From Methanomassiliicoccales archaeon (lineage in GTDB: Archaea > Thermoplasmatota > Thermoplasmata > Methanomassiliicoccales > JACIVX01), in NCBI GenBank assembly GCA_028679985.1, contig JAJRAH010000111.1, forward strand, positions 1 to 29,132: 29,132 nt of DNA, written 5' to 3'. Each line of letters begins with the position of its first letter. The stretch's first letter is position 1. A model generated the notes under the pieces. The model was not told the DNA's origin and made no database searches. It worked only from the letters and a program-made list of their open reading frames with translations. This document shows positions 16,108 through 23,414 of this stretch, piece after piece. The translations under genes and the position numbers were made by a program.

Positions 16108-16841
16108 TCGCTCTCGATCCTCGGGGCAAGAAGGTAGTCCACGGTCGCCTTTCCGTCAGCCATCGTGAATTCGAGCTTGACTGGATAATCACTGCCTATA
16201 GATAGCGTCACGACGGTACCTGCCGGAATCGCCCTCACCATGTTCGAGAAGTAGTCCAACGGGAATAGACTTCGAACCTTCTCCTTGCATTCCAAAGAGA
16301 TCAGAAGATCCTTCGGCAGCTTCAGACTGACCGAGTCGGTCTCGCCTTCGGAAAACATCTCGAAACCGTCAGGAGAAGCGGTCAGGGCGATGTGGTCGGA
16401 GACGCTCTCAGCCGCCTTGATTCCCTTCTGCAACTCGTCCGAATTGACTGCAACCTTTGCCGGAAGATTGATGTTCGGGACTTTCGGGTCTGACATGCCT
16501 GTCGTGTCGACGAGATTCATCCTGCGTGTGATGTTACCGACATTGATTACCAGGCGATTGCGTTCTTCGTCTTGCTGAAGCTCCATGACCTCGCCAGCCC
16601 TGGAAAGCCGCAGGACTTCCTTCATCTTATCAAGATCGACTCCGAGTTCAGTCTCGTCCGCGGAATACTCGTCGAATGCGTCCTTCTGAACGGTCATATT
16701 GACCATCGCGACATGTGCGGGATCGACGGCCTTCAGAGTGAGCTTGTCAACTGCGACATTGAACTTTGCCTCGTCAACAAGGGTGGAGACGATATCAACG
16801 ATTCCTTTTAGGGTCTCAGATTTCACCTTAGCATGAAGCAT
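16104..16841 (-). CDS. pcn: DNA polymerase sliding clamp (PCNA)
   Basis: The 245-residue protein is the usual archaeal PCNA length. It starts MLHAKVKSETLKGIVDIV, carries AHVAMVNMTVQKDAFDEY, and ends with YPVKLEFTMADGKATVDYL and LAPRIESD. The trimeric ring tethers DNA polymerase, ligase and nucleases to DNA; the ligase gene in this window encodes a likely partner. The ATG at 16841 follows a G-rich SD-like TTGGGGGGAAACTG, and a TATA box lies at 16878-16885. It is downstream of tfs on the same strand, a common archaeal pairing. Confidence 0.96.
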   Translation of the reverse strand: MLHAKVKSETLKGIVDIVSTLVDEAKFNVAVDKLTLKAVDPAHVAMVNMTVQKDAFDEYSADETELGVDLDKMKEVLRLSRAGEVMELQQDEERNRLVINVGNITRRMNLVDTTGMSDPKVPNINLPAKVAVNSDELQKGIKAAESVSDHIALTASPDGFEMFSEGETDSVSLKLPKDLLISLECKEKVRSLFPLDYFSNMVRAIPAGTVVTLSIGSDYPVKLEFTMADGKATVDYLLAPRIESD

Positions 16842-16877
16842 CAGTTTCCCCCCAACGTGCCTGTAAACGCATATGCA

Positions 16878-16885
16878 ATTATAAA
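16878..16885 (-). promoter_or_regulatory. TATA box of pcna
   Basis: On the minus strand this reads TTTATAAT and predicts initiation near 16854. The leader of about 13 bases carries a GGGGGG ribosome-binding run, one of the few clear SD-type leaders in the window. Confidence 0.6.
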
Positions 16886-16913
16886 TCTTCCTTATTAGAG
16901 GAACATACTGGAA

Positions 16914-17213
16914 TCAGTATTCCCGCCAGGAATGACCACACTTCGTACAACGATAGATCCGAGTCTCCGGCTCATCCGCCGCCCTTGTTTGTCTAAGCAC
17001 CCAAAACGCCTCATTGTGCCCGCACTTTGGACACTCGACTTGAGTCTTCGGGAGCGTAGGAGCATTCGAGTCGATTATCGCCATTTCCTTTTCCCTCAGC
17101 TTCGTGGTGAACTTCTCATGCTCCCCATTCATCTTCTGTTCCTTTCCGCACTTGCTGCACTTGAACACGCCTTCCTTAGGGAACATCAATGACCTGCATT
17201 CCGAACAGAACAT
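16914..17213 (-). CDS. tfs: Transcription factor S (TFS), archaeal TFIIS-like cleavage factor
   Basis: The 99-residue protein has two zinc ribbons. The N-terminal one is MFCSEC...FKCSKCG, like an RNA polymerase subunit M/RPB9 ribbon. The C-terminal one is VECPKCG...YRCTKCGHSW. The acidic loop QTRAADEPET carries the DE pair that enters the polymerase active site and promotes RNA cleavage in stalled complexes. Length and domain order are exactly those of the family. A TATA box sits at 17248-17258. Confidence 0.95.
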   Translation of the reverse strand: MFCSECRSLMFPKEGVFKCSKCGKEQKMNGEHEKFTTKLREKEMAIIDSNAPTLPKTQVECPKCGHNEAFWVLRQTRAADEPETRIYRCTKCGHSWREY

Positions 17214-17247
17214 TTCAATATCGCCGATTTGCGGGGAAAAGGATGTC

Positions 17248-17258
17248 TATATAAAAAG
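17248..17258 (-). promoter_or_regulatory. TATA box of tfs
   Basis: On the minus strand this reads CTTTTTATATA and predicts initiation near 17226, about 13 bases before ATG 17213. Confidence 0.6.
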
Positions 17259-17415
17259 TCTTCTGTAACACAACAGACTTTGAGAGAGACGTTTGAGAGA
17301 TACGTCTAGGTGCAGTATCGGCCGAAAACGGATCAAGAAGCCTAGTCGTGATCGTGACATCTTGAATTCGTGAAAAAGGTGGGGGATGATCCCCCATCGA
17401 GCGTGACGAACAAGA

Positions 17416-18438
17416 TTAGACGAATTCCCAATCGCTGGATTCTGCAGGAGTCCTCTCGATCATGTGCTGACTCCTCGCGCCGCTTGATTTGACGGCCCTC
17501 GATACCAGACCTTGAGAAGAACCGTTGTGTCTCCTCTGGACTGTCTTCTGGACCTTCTTCTGCTGGTGTGCCATTGCATGAGCGCGCAACTCGATCTGCC
17601 TTCTCTCCCGCGGGGTGAGAGACTGACCGGCATCGCTCTCGTCAATCATCCTGTGAACCGATCTGAGAGGTCTAAGCTCCTCTGTCTCCGCATCTGCGCT
17701 CGCTCCAAGAGATCTCATGTCCCCGAAGCCATAATGACGCGCCTGAGCTTCCCTGGAGGAACGGCGAAATAGTGACCAGGAGGGACGAGGGGAGACTTTA
17801 TCTCGCGAAGAAGTGTTGCCTTCCACCACGACCGTCGTGTTCGGACTGCCGTGGCGAGAAACATATTCTAGTTCCCTCCTGGTCTGGTCGGAAAGAATTC
17901 CGCCAATGTATGCGAAGGCAACCGTGATCAAATAGCTGTCCAGCCTCAATGAGGCGGTGGACTGCATGAGTGAGACGAATTGGTTCAAGTATGATGCAGC
18001 GAAGTTCATGTAAGGAGCTATGATTGGAATCTGACCCGCTATCGAGCCGAAGACAGCATCGGGGGCAATGTTGACCCCGAAGACCACCGTGGGGATGAGA
18101 CCGACGCTCATTGCCCCTGTGATGAGGAATATCACCGCTAGAGGGATCATCGCTGCGAAGACGCCTCTCCAGGGAGTGCCTGCCCGTCTGCCGCCGACAT
18201 ACCCCGCTATCATCTGGCCGACGATCGGCAGCCACCACAAGAGGAAGGACAGGATGAGCGTGTATTTTACAGCACTCCAGAAACTGTATGTCACCTTCTG
18301 CTTCTTGAATATCGCAGCCTCTTTGTCATCGTAGGTCTCGGCCAGGCGATAGACTTTCCTGTGAACGAGATCATCGGTGACTTCGTCCTTTTCTCGAGGT
18401 TTTCTCCTGAATAGCACCCCATCCCCTCGGTCGGACAT
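17416..18438 (-). CDS. Membrane protein of unknown function with a long charged C-terminal tail
   Basis: The 340-residue protein has a charged N-terminus (about 50 residues), then three or four hydrophobic segments: around LILSFLLWWLPIVGQMIAGY, GVFAAMIPLAVIFLITGAM, a weaker IPTVVFGVNIAP region, and YLITVAFAYIGGILS. The Gly-rich AGYVGGRRAG after the first segment recalls small archaeal membrane families such as DUF5518, but the match is weak. The last 140 residues are hydrophilic, rich in Arg, Ser and Gln, and probably cytoplasmic. ATG 18438 is preferred over TTG 18459, which lies at or above the predicted transcription start. A perfect inverted repeat covers the start codon. No function is proposed. 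Confidence 0.7.
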   Translation of the reverse strand: MSDRGDGVLFRRKPREKDEVTDDLVHRKVYRLAETYDDKEAAIFKKQKVTYSFWSAVKYTLILSFLLWWLPIVGQMIAGYVGGRRAGTPWRGVFAAMIPLAVIFLITGAMSVGLIPTVVFGVNIAPDAVFGSIAGQIPIIAPYMNFAASYLNQFVSLMQSTASLRLDSYLITVAFAYIGGILSDQTRRELEYVSRHGSPNTTVVVEGNTSSRDKVSPRPSWSLFRRSSREAQARHYGFGDMRSLGASADAETEELRPLRSVHRMIDESDAGQSLTPRERRQIELRAHAMAHQQKKVQKTVQRRHNGSSQGLVSRAVKSSGARSQHMIERTPAESSDWEFV

Positions 18439-18447
18439 ACGTCCGAC
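18430..18447. promoter_or_regulatory. Perfect inverted repeat over the start of the membrane protein gene (candidate operator)
   Basis: GTCGGAC (18430-18436) and GTCCGAC (18441-18447) form a perfect 7-base inverted repeat around a 4-base spacer. It spans the first codons and the predicted transcription start of the membrane protein gene. Related GGAC/GTCC arms recur at 18552-18586. Confidence 0.5.
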
Positions 18448-18469
18448 GAATGTATACAATGACCAATGT

Positions 18470-18480
18470 ACTATTTATCT
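18470..18480 (-). promoter_or_regulatory. TATA box of the membrane protein gene
   Basis: On the minus strand this reads AGATAAATAGT. It predicts initiation near 18448, about 10 bases before ATG 18438. Confidence 0.55.
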
Positions 18481-18551
18481 CTTTTGCAGAGGAATCCCGA
18501 GAATGCCAGAGACTGCGTATTTCGAGATGATCGACCAAATTACATTCAAAA

Positions 18552-18586
18552 GGACGTATTTCGTCCGGACTGACAATATGTCCGAC
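18552..18586. repeat. Two adjoining GGAC/GTCC inverted repeats
   Basis: GGACG (18552-18556) and CGTCC (18562-18566) form a repeat with a 5-base spacer. CGGAC (18566-18570) and GTCCG (18580-18584) form a second with a 9-base spacer and end in GTCCGAC, the same arm as at 18441-18447. They lie just after the HTH gene and about 75-105 bases upstream of the membrane gene promoter. Confidence 0.5.
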
Positions 18587-18588
18587 TC

Positions 18589-18954
18589 TTATCTCGGGAT
18601 GTAGTACCAAAGCCCGTACAGTCGAAGCGCCTTCCTCGTGCTCTCGGTCGTTACTTTTTCAGGTTTCGCCTGATACCTGAGCACTTCCTCCATCGAATAG
18701 CCCAGATATCTAGCCAGAGCATCCAAACGATTGTACGGGAACGCCTGCTTTCCCAGAAGAATCTGACGAACACTCCACCCAGGATGGACCTTTGACCGAT
18801 ACCCGAGCTCTCGGCCGAGCTTGTTGATACTGCCCGCCTTCTCGATCCCTTCCTTGATCAGCAGAACCCTGAAACCTGACCGTAGCCACACTCGGTCGTT
18901 CGAAGCTACTTTTCTGTGCAAAGCCAGCCGAATATCCGCAGCAAACTCGGACAC
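18589..18954 (-). CDS. Small HTH-like DNA-binding protein
   Basis: The 121-residue protein has a probable helix-turn-helix in its middle: SINKLGRELGY, then WSVRQILLGKQAFPYNRLDA and LARYLGYSMEEVL. This resembles archaeal XRE-like domains in which a clamp-type sequence (ILLGKQAFP) follows the recognition helix. The N-terminal 35 residues are basic. The start is GTG 18954, which a TATA box at 18975-18984 places as a leaderless start. Its position directly upstream of the membrane protein gene and next to GGAC/GTCC repeats suggests that it regulates that gene, which is an inference. Confidence 0.65.
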   Translation of the reverse strand: MSEFAADIRLALHRKVASNDRVWLRSGFRVLLIKEGIEKAGSINKLGRELGYRSKVHPGWSVRQILLGKQAFPYNRLDALARYLGYSMEEVLRYQAKPEKVTTESTRKALRLYGLWYYIPR

Positions 18955-18974
18955 GCCTAGATTATTCGATCGCG

Positions 18975-18984
18975 AAATATTAAT
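18975..18984 (-). promoter_or_regulatory. TATA box of the HTH gene
   Basis: On the minus strand this reads ATTAATATTT, centred about 26 bases before GTG 18954. Confidence 0.55.
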
Positions 18985-19071
18985 CCTTTTCTCGACCGCG
19001 TCGATGTAAAGACTTGTTGATTGTCGATTTGCGCGTTACAGAATCTGAAGAACTACATATTACTTAGAGCT

Positions 19072-19094
19072 GGGGGGGGAATCTGGGTGCTGGG
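19072..19094 (+). other. G-rich tract with G-quadruplex potential
   Basis: Eight consecutive Gs (19072-19079) are followed by GGG at 19085-19087 and GGG at 19092-19094. Together they fit the four-run G3-loop pattern of a G-quadruplex. It sits in the 230-base space between the HTH gene and yjbQ, about 60 bases upstream of the yjbQ TATA box. No gene was seen in this space. Confidence 0.5.
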
Positions 19095-19151
19095 TAGCTA
19101 AGAGTTGTCTGTCCTGAGGTCTACGGTGTTCGCGTGACTCACCGCAAAGGG

Positions 19152-19159
19152 TTTATATC
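19152..19159 (+). promoter_or_regulatory. TATA box of the yjbQ-aCPSF2 operon
   Basis: TTTATATC is centred about 31 bases before ATG 19187 and predicts a leader of only a few bases. Confidence 0.6.
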
Positions 19160-19186
19160 CATCAGAAAGTAGCCATTTCGGTTAGA

Positions 19187-19606
19187 ATGGAGACTTTCAG
19201 GAAGACCGTCACTGTCAATACCTCGAAGGAAGGGGAGATGATCGACATCACGGGCGAGCTCCGAGAAGCAATAGCCGCCTCCAAGATGTCAAATGGCCTG
19301 GCGTGCATGTTCGTCCCGCACTCCACAGCAGCCTTGATCACGATAGAATACGAGCCCGGTCTCCAAGGCGACATCAAGAAAGCTCTCGATCGCATCATTC
19401 CGAAAGACACGGAATATGGTCATCACCTCATGTGGGGCGACGGGAATGGTCATTCCCATGTTCGATCGTCGTTTCTTGGCGCCTCGTTGACGGTTCCATT
19501 CCATGAAGGGGAGGCCGATCTGGGAACATGGCAGCAGGTCGTCCTGGTCGAGCTAGACGTCAGGAGAAGAGACAGAAAAGTGGTTATTCAGTTGATCGGA
19601 GAATGA
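19187..19606 (+). CDS. YjbQ family protein (UPF0047)
   Basis: The 139-residue protein covers the whole UPF0047/YjbQ fold. Conserved blocks are GLACMFVPHSTAALITIEYE, EYGHHLMWGDGNGHSHVRSS and the ending VVLVELDVRRRDRKVVIQL; the histidines of the second block are the family's likely metal and active site. Bacterial members have weak thiamine-phosphate synthase activity, but the true role is unsettled. The gene is followed after 24 bases by the beta-CASP nuclease gene, with which it probably shares a transcript. Confidence 0.9.
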   Translation: METFRKTVTVNTSKEGEMIDITGELREAIAASKMSNGLACMFVPHSTAALITIEYEPGLQGDIKKALDRIIPKDTEYGHHLMWGDGNGHSHVRSSFLGASLTVPFHEGEADLGTWQQVVLVELDVRRRDRKVVIQLIGE

Positions 19607-19630
19607 TTTCGGATACGGAGGCTGACAAGA

Positions 19631-20857
19631 ATGAAGATCAAGTTTCTCGGAGGAGCGGATGTCGTCGGAAGAATGGGAATGCTTCTCTCTCACAGGAATG
19701 CGAACTTGCTGTTCGAGTACGGAATGAGACCATCGAAACCGCCTGCATACCCGATACCTAGTCCTCCTGTTGATTACGCCTTCCTGACCCACTGCCATCT
19801 CGACCATAGCGGAATGATGCCGTGGCTCTGCGGGAAATATGACACCGAGGTTGTTGCGACTCCCTCAACGGTGAGTGTCACGCAGATTCTTCTGGAGGAT
19901 AGTCTGAAAGTGGCCGACGCAGAAGGTTACCCCCGTCCGTTTGACCCTGAAGACATCCGGACATCGTTGAAGAACTTCATACCAATGGAGTTTGGCGAGA
20001 CGATCGATGTCGCGGGATTCGAAGTTCAATTGCACAGCGCGGGGCACGTTCCAGGTGCGACGATGTACGAGGTGAGCGGGGAAGAGGTCACATTATTCAC
20101 TGGAGACTTGCACACACTCAACACGCAGCTCGTTTGGGGGGCACATGCTGTGAAGTGCGATAATCTGATCATTGAGGCGACCTACGCCGGAAGAACGCAC
20201 CCCAATCGCACGAAGACGGAATACCAGCTTCTTCAGAAAATCAAAGAGGTTGTCAACAGGGGAGGAAAGGTAATAATCCCTTGCTTTGCCGTGGGCAGGA
20301 CTCAGGAGGTCATGCTCATACTCAGAGACGCCAACTACGACATGTGGGTCGATGGTATGGGCAAGACTGTGACGAGCCTTTACCTGGGACGACCGGAGTA
20401 CCTTAGATCCGAGAAGAACCTGAAAAGAGCTAGGAATCGCTTTAACGAAGTGCGCACGCCAGCAGCCCGACAGAGAGCGAAGAAGGGAGAGGTGATCGTT
20501 ACTACTGGAGGCATGCTCGACGGCGGACCGGTGATCGGATACTTGCAGGAGCTGAAGGACGACCCGAGGAACGCCATATTGCTGACGGGATATCAGGTAG
20601 AAGGCTCGAACGGCCGAATGCTACTCGATGAAGGCGCGATCAACATACTAGGAGTGAAGGAGAAGATCAGATGCGAGGTGCAGCAGTTTGATCTCTCCGC
20701 ACACGCAGATCACAACGAGCTACTCGATTTCATAAATGGATGCGATCCTGAGAAGATTGTACTGTGTCACAGTGACAACAGGGAGGCTCTTGCGAAGGAT
20801 CTCGAGCAAGATCACGAGGTGATGCTGCCGAAACCGGGCGAGGAATTCGAGCTGTGA
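19631..20857 (+). CDS. Beta-CASP metallo-beta-lactamase ribonuclease, aCPSF2-like
   Basis: The 408-residue protein has the metallo-beta-lactamase metal motif THCHLDHSG (His54, His56, Asp58, His59), the GHVPGATMY and FTGDLHTL blocks, and beta-CASP motifs in NLIIEATYAGR, IPCFAVGRTQEVM and FDLSAHADHNELL. Archaeal relatives are RNA endo- or exonucleases related to the cleavage factor CPSF73. It lacks the N-terminal KH domains of aCPSF1, so aCPSF2 is the best fit; aRNase J is the alternative. A strong GGAGG lies 11-15 bases before ATG 19631, suiting translation from within an operon behind yjbQ. Confidence 0.87.
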   Translation: MKIKFLGGADVVGRMGMLLSHRNANLLFEYGMRPSKPPAYPIPSPPVDYAFLTHCHLDHSGMMPWLCGKYDTEVVATPSTVSVTQILLEDSLKVADAEGYPRPFDPEDIRTSLKNFIPMEFGETIDVAGFEVQLHSAGHVPGATMYEVSGEEVTLFTGDLHTLNTQLVWGAHAVKCDNLIIEATYAGRTHPNRTKTEYQLLQKIKEVVNRGGKVIIPCFAVGRTQEVMLILRDANYDMWVDGMGKTVTSLYLGRPEYLRSEKNLKRARNRFNEVRTPAARQRAKKGEVIVTTGGMLDGGPVIGYLQELKDDPRNAILLTGYQVEGSNGRMLLDEGAINILGVKEKIRCEVQQFDLSAHADHNELLDFINGCDPEKIVLCHSDNREALAKDLEQDHEVMLPKPGEEFEL

Positions 20858-20881
20858 TTGCTGCATCTCCTGCTACAACCC

Positions 20882-21238
20882 TCAAGCCCAAAGTCCAAAC
20901 TTCCCCCGCATGTAGGTGTAAGCAGCCTCACCCTTCTTCGTGTTGAACATCACGTGCCATTGCCATTTCGGTTTGGCGTTGCTCTGAAGAGCGTTGGAAA
21001 GAGTGACTTCTGTAGTGTAAATCCAGACGTCCGGGTCCCTGCTCTCAGTGCCGGAGAAAGTGACGTTTGTCTCGTTATAAATGAAAAGAGTGAAAACCTC
21101 TTTCTCCGTCTCGAAAACCCATGTCTGGGGAAGGTACTTGGCCATGTACCCTCCGGTAGAGGACCTTCCAACCTCGCTCTTTAATCTTCTCATCATCTCC
21201 TGACAGAATGCCTGAAAGAGACCGGTAAGGGTACTCAT
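20882..21238 (-). CDS. Small protein, possibly SCP2-like
   Basis: The 118-residue protein begins MSTLTGLFQAFCQEMMRRL, a helix, followed by alternating strands: TWVFETEKEVFTLFIYNE, then SRDPDVWIYTTEVTLSNAL, then VMFNTKKGEAAYTYMRGKFG. The order (strand-rich middle, PDV step, closing K-G-x-A helix) resembles SCP2-like lipid-binding folds, but I recognise it only by pattern. No signal peptide or metal motif is seen. ATG 21238 is preferred because a TATA-like GAAAATAAGG (21261-21270) is centred 28 bases upstream; an ATG also lies at 21241. It converges on the nuclease gene with a 24-base gap. Confidence 0.5.
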   Translation of the reverse strand: MSTLTGLFQAFCQEMMRRLKSEVGRSSTGGYMAKYLPQTWVFETEKEVFTLFIYNETNVTFSGTESRDPDVWIYTTEVTLSNALQSNAKPKWQWHVMFNTKKGEAAYTYMRGKFGLWA

Positions 21239-21405
21239 CATGGCATGTAACGCCAAGCGACCTTATTTTCTTTTTTGATTTCTCCGCTCGGTAGCCTTTC
21301 CGGACTTCTGCGACGTTTCCCTTGTCCGTCAGGTCGACAAACGAGGTGTGCCAGCATCACAGAGAACTGCTTAAGTATGCCTTGCTCGCATTACTGTCCG
21401 GAGGC

Positions 21406-21612
21406 ATGAGATTGGTCCAGAAGATCATCGACGTGGTCGGCATCTCGAACGAAAGCTTCGCCAAGGCCGCGCAGAACGCGGTCGACGTTGCATCGAAAAG
21501 CGTTCGAGGTATCAAGTGGGCGAGGGTAGGAGAGATGGAGTGTAAGGTCGAGGGGAGCAAGATAGTCGAGTACAGGGCCTCGCTAAGGATCTACTTTGAC
21601 GTCGAGCGTTGA
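21406..21612 (+). CDS. Dodecin family flavin-binding protein
   Basis: The 68-residue protein fits dodecins throughout: VQKIIDVVGISNESFAKAAQ, then AVDVASKSVRGIKWARVGE, with the conserved tryptophan that stacks on flavin, then KIVEYRASLRIYFDVE. Dodecins assemble into 12-subunit shells that store and buffer flavins such as FMN, riboflavin or lumichrome. ATG 21406 is chosen because GGAGG lies just upstream (21400-21404) and the longer in-frame extension does not look like protein. It stands alone, about 120 bases before nadC. Confidence 0.88.
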   Translation: MRLVQKIIDVVGISNESFAKAAQNAVDVASKSVRGIKWARVGEMECKVEGSKIVEYRASLRIYFDVER

Positions 21613-21703
21613 GCTGCTTCGGGAACTACGATCCAAGGCAGATACCAGATATTCGAGAAAAATACGAGCTGGAAGCATCAATATCTAGCCAGATAACAAA
21701 TAC

Positions 21704-21711
21704 TTTTATAT
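21704..21711 (+). promoter_or_regulatory. TATA box of nadC
   Basis: TTTTATAT is centred about 28 bases before ATG 21736, indicating a leaderless transcript. Confidence 0.6.
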
Positions 21712-21735
21712 TCACATAGCAACATTTCACGCTTG

Positions 21736-22575
21736 ATGACCAAGATGGAGGGGTATCTTCAGGAGGACGTGGGATTTGGCGACATCACCAGCGATATCCT
21801 GATTAAGGACGAACTGGGAAGTGCGCGCGTCACCGCCAACGAGGAAGGGATACTCGCAGGCCTCGAGGAGGCTATCGAAATCTTCAGCGAGCTCGGCGTG
21901 AAGACCTTCCCGATGACAAGGGACGGTGAAAGGGTTTCGAAAGGAATGGACGTTCTCGTCATCGAAGGACCCTTGAAGAGGATACTCCTGGGCGAACGCC
22001 TCGCTCTCAACTTCCTGATGAAGATGAGCGGCATCGCCACTTCAACCAGCGCGATCCTCAAGGAGTGCAGGAAATCCAATCCCAGCGTCAAAGTCGCGGC
22101 GACCAGAAAGACGACGCCTGGCTTCAGATTGTACGAGAAGAAGGCCGTGGTTATTGGCGGCGGGGATCCGCACAGATATCGTCTGGACGACGCCATCTTG
22201 ATCAAGGACAATCACTTGAGAGTCGTCGGAAGCATCACTCAGGCGATATCGAAGGCGAAGAGCGTATCATTCACGAAGAAGATCGAAGTCGAGGTTGAGA
22301 CGATAGAGCAGGCTGTCGAGGCTGCTAAGGCGGGGGCCGACATAATCATGCTTGACAACATGAGCCCTGAGAAGGTCGAGGTTGCTTCCTTGGCCGTCAA
22401 GAAACTGAACGACAGATTGCTCGTCGAAGTATCTGGAAACTTGAACCTCGAGAACGTCCACAAGTTCGCAAAGCACGCCGATATTCTCTCTCTCGGCTGG
22501 ATCACTCACTCCGCTCGGGCCATAGGCTTCAATCTGGAGATTACATCGATAAAGGCAGCGGAGACGGCCGAGTAG
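21736..22575 (+). CDS. nadC: Nicotinate-nucleotide pyrophosphorylase (carboxylating), quinolinate phosphoribosyltransferase
   Basis: The 279-residue protein is a full-length NadC. It shows EDVGFGDITSDIL at the start, GERLALNFLMKMSGIATST, AATRKTTPGFRLYEKKAV, GGGDPHRYRLDDAILIKDNH, then EVEVETIEQAVEA, IIMLDNMSPE and VEVSGNLNLENV. It makes nicotinate mononucleotide from quinolinate and PRPP in de novo NAD synthesis. ATG 21736 fits the TATA spacing better than TTG 21733. No nadA or nadB is nearby. It ends 11 bases before the stop of hdrB on the other strand. Confidence 0.95.
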   Translation: MTKMEGYLQEDVGFGDITSDILIKDELGSARVTANEEGILAGLEEAIEIFSELGVKTFPMTRDGERVSKGMDVLVIEGPLKRILLGERLALNFLMKMSGIATSTSAILKECRKSNPSVKVAATRKTTPGFRLYEKKAVVIGGGDPHRYRLDDAILIKDNHLRVVGSITQAISKAKSVSFTKKIEVEVETIEQAVEAAKAGADIIMLDNMSPEKVEVASLAVKKLNDRLLVEVSGNLNLENVHKFAKHADILSLGWITHSARAIGFNLEITSIKAAETAE

Positions 22576-22586
22576 ATCGACAGATT

Positions 22587-23414
22587 CTAGACGATGATTT
22601 TGGTCCTGTGATATCTCATACCGATACTCTCGGGCGTAGCTCCGAAAGCGAGCGCAAGCAGCTCCGACAAATACAGAACTGGAATGCCTTCCTTTTGTTT
22701 CACGTCAAACTGAACGAAACAGAAGGGGCAAGGAGTAAGGATCGAGTTCGCTCCCGCACGCCTGAATTCTGCAAGAGCTTCCTCGAGCACACGCGATGAG
22801 ATGTCGTCACTTGTTCCCGCTATGCCTCCGCCACAACACTTCGGCCAATCTTCCGAGTACACTACTTCCGAGCCCACCCACTTGGCAATGTCCGAAATGA
22901 CATGAGGGGAGAATCGCGAATCGATGTCCGTCACGGTGCTAGGTCTGACGATATGGCATCCCGGATGGACGGCAACTCTGAAGCTTTCCTGGGGACGGAC
23001 CACGCATGATCTGACCTTCTTCTCCATGTCCTTTGTGATCCCACACAGGTGGAGAACGTCAGCGGTTCCATTGTATTCTATTCCGATTTCGTCCAGGACG
23101 GAATTCACTCGGTCCCTTTCCTCCCTAGATTCGAGAATATGACGAGCCTCCCTCAACGAAACGTAACATCCGTTGCAGAGAGTCAGAATGTCCCTCCCGT
23201 CATTCTCTGCTATCGCGAGCATCCGCGCGGCTGTCACGAGCCAGGTGTCAAGAGCCAGAGACCTCAGCCCGATCGGTTCGACGCAGCAAGTTGCCCCGGG
23301 GAGGTTCTCATACGTCATTCCTAGCTTGTCAAGGACGAAGAGAGATGATCGCTCGAGGAACGGCAGCCTCGTCGGAATGAGACAGCCTCTGAACAGGTAG
23401 AACTCATCGCTCAA
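22587..23414 (-). CDS. hdrB: Heterodisulfide reductase subunit B-like protein (two CCG domains)
   Basis: The 275-residue protein has two complete cysteine-rich CCG domains: Cys11, Cys43-Cys44, Cys80 and Cys83, then Cys153, Cys193-Cys194, Cys229 and Cys232. In methanogens these bind the noncubane [4Fe-4S] clusters where CoM-S-S-CoB is reduced. Whether the disulfide is the same here is unknown, because no methanogenesis gene is in the window. The start is TTG 23414, supported by a strong GGGAGGATCA just upstream and by an 11-base overlap with hdrC. Together with hdrC it forms a two-gene unit. Confidence 0.9.
   Translation of the reverse strand: MSDEFYLFRGCLIPTRLPFLERSSLFVLDKLGMTYENLPGATCCVEPIGLRSLALDTWLVTAARMLAIAENDGRDILTLCNGCYVSLREARHILESREERDRVNSVLDEIGIEYNGTADVLHLCGITKDMEKKVRSCVVRPQESFRVAVHPGCHIVRPSTVTDIDSRFSPHVISDIAKWVGSEVVYSEDWPKCCGGGIAGTSDDISSRVLEEALAEFRRAGANSILTPCPFCFVQFDVKQKEGIPVLYLSELLALAFGATPESIGMRYHRTKIIV

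Noticed and set aside
17215..17397. 60-codon minus-strand frame upstream of tfs
   Set aside because: It spans the tfs TATA box and matches nothing known.
18504..18605. 33-codon plus-strand frame over the GGAC/GTCC repeats
   Set aside because: It overlaps the end of the HTH gene, has no promoter or SD sequence, and the repeats explain the region better.
19040..19150. Possible tRNA or small RNA between the HTH gene and yjbQ
   Set aside because: A TATA-like ACATATTAC is present, but no cloverleaf, T-arm consensus or C/D boxes could be found.
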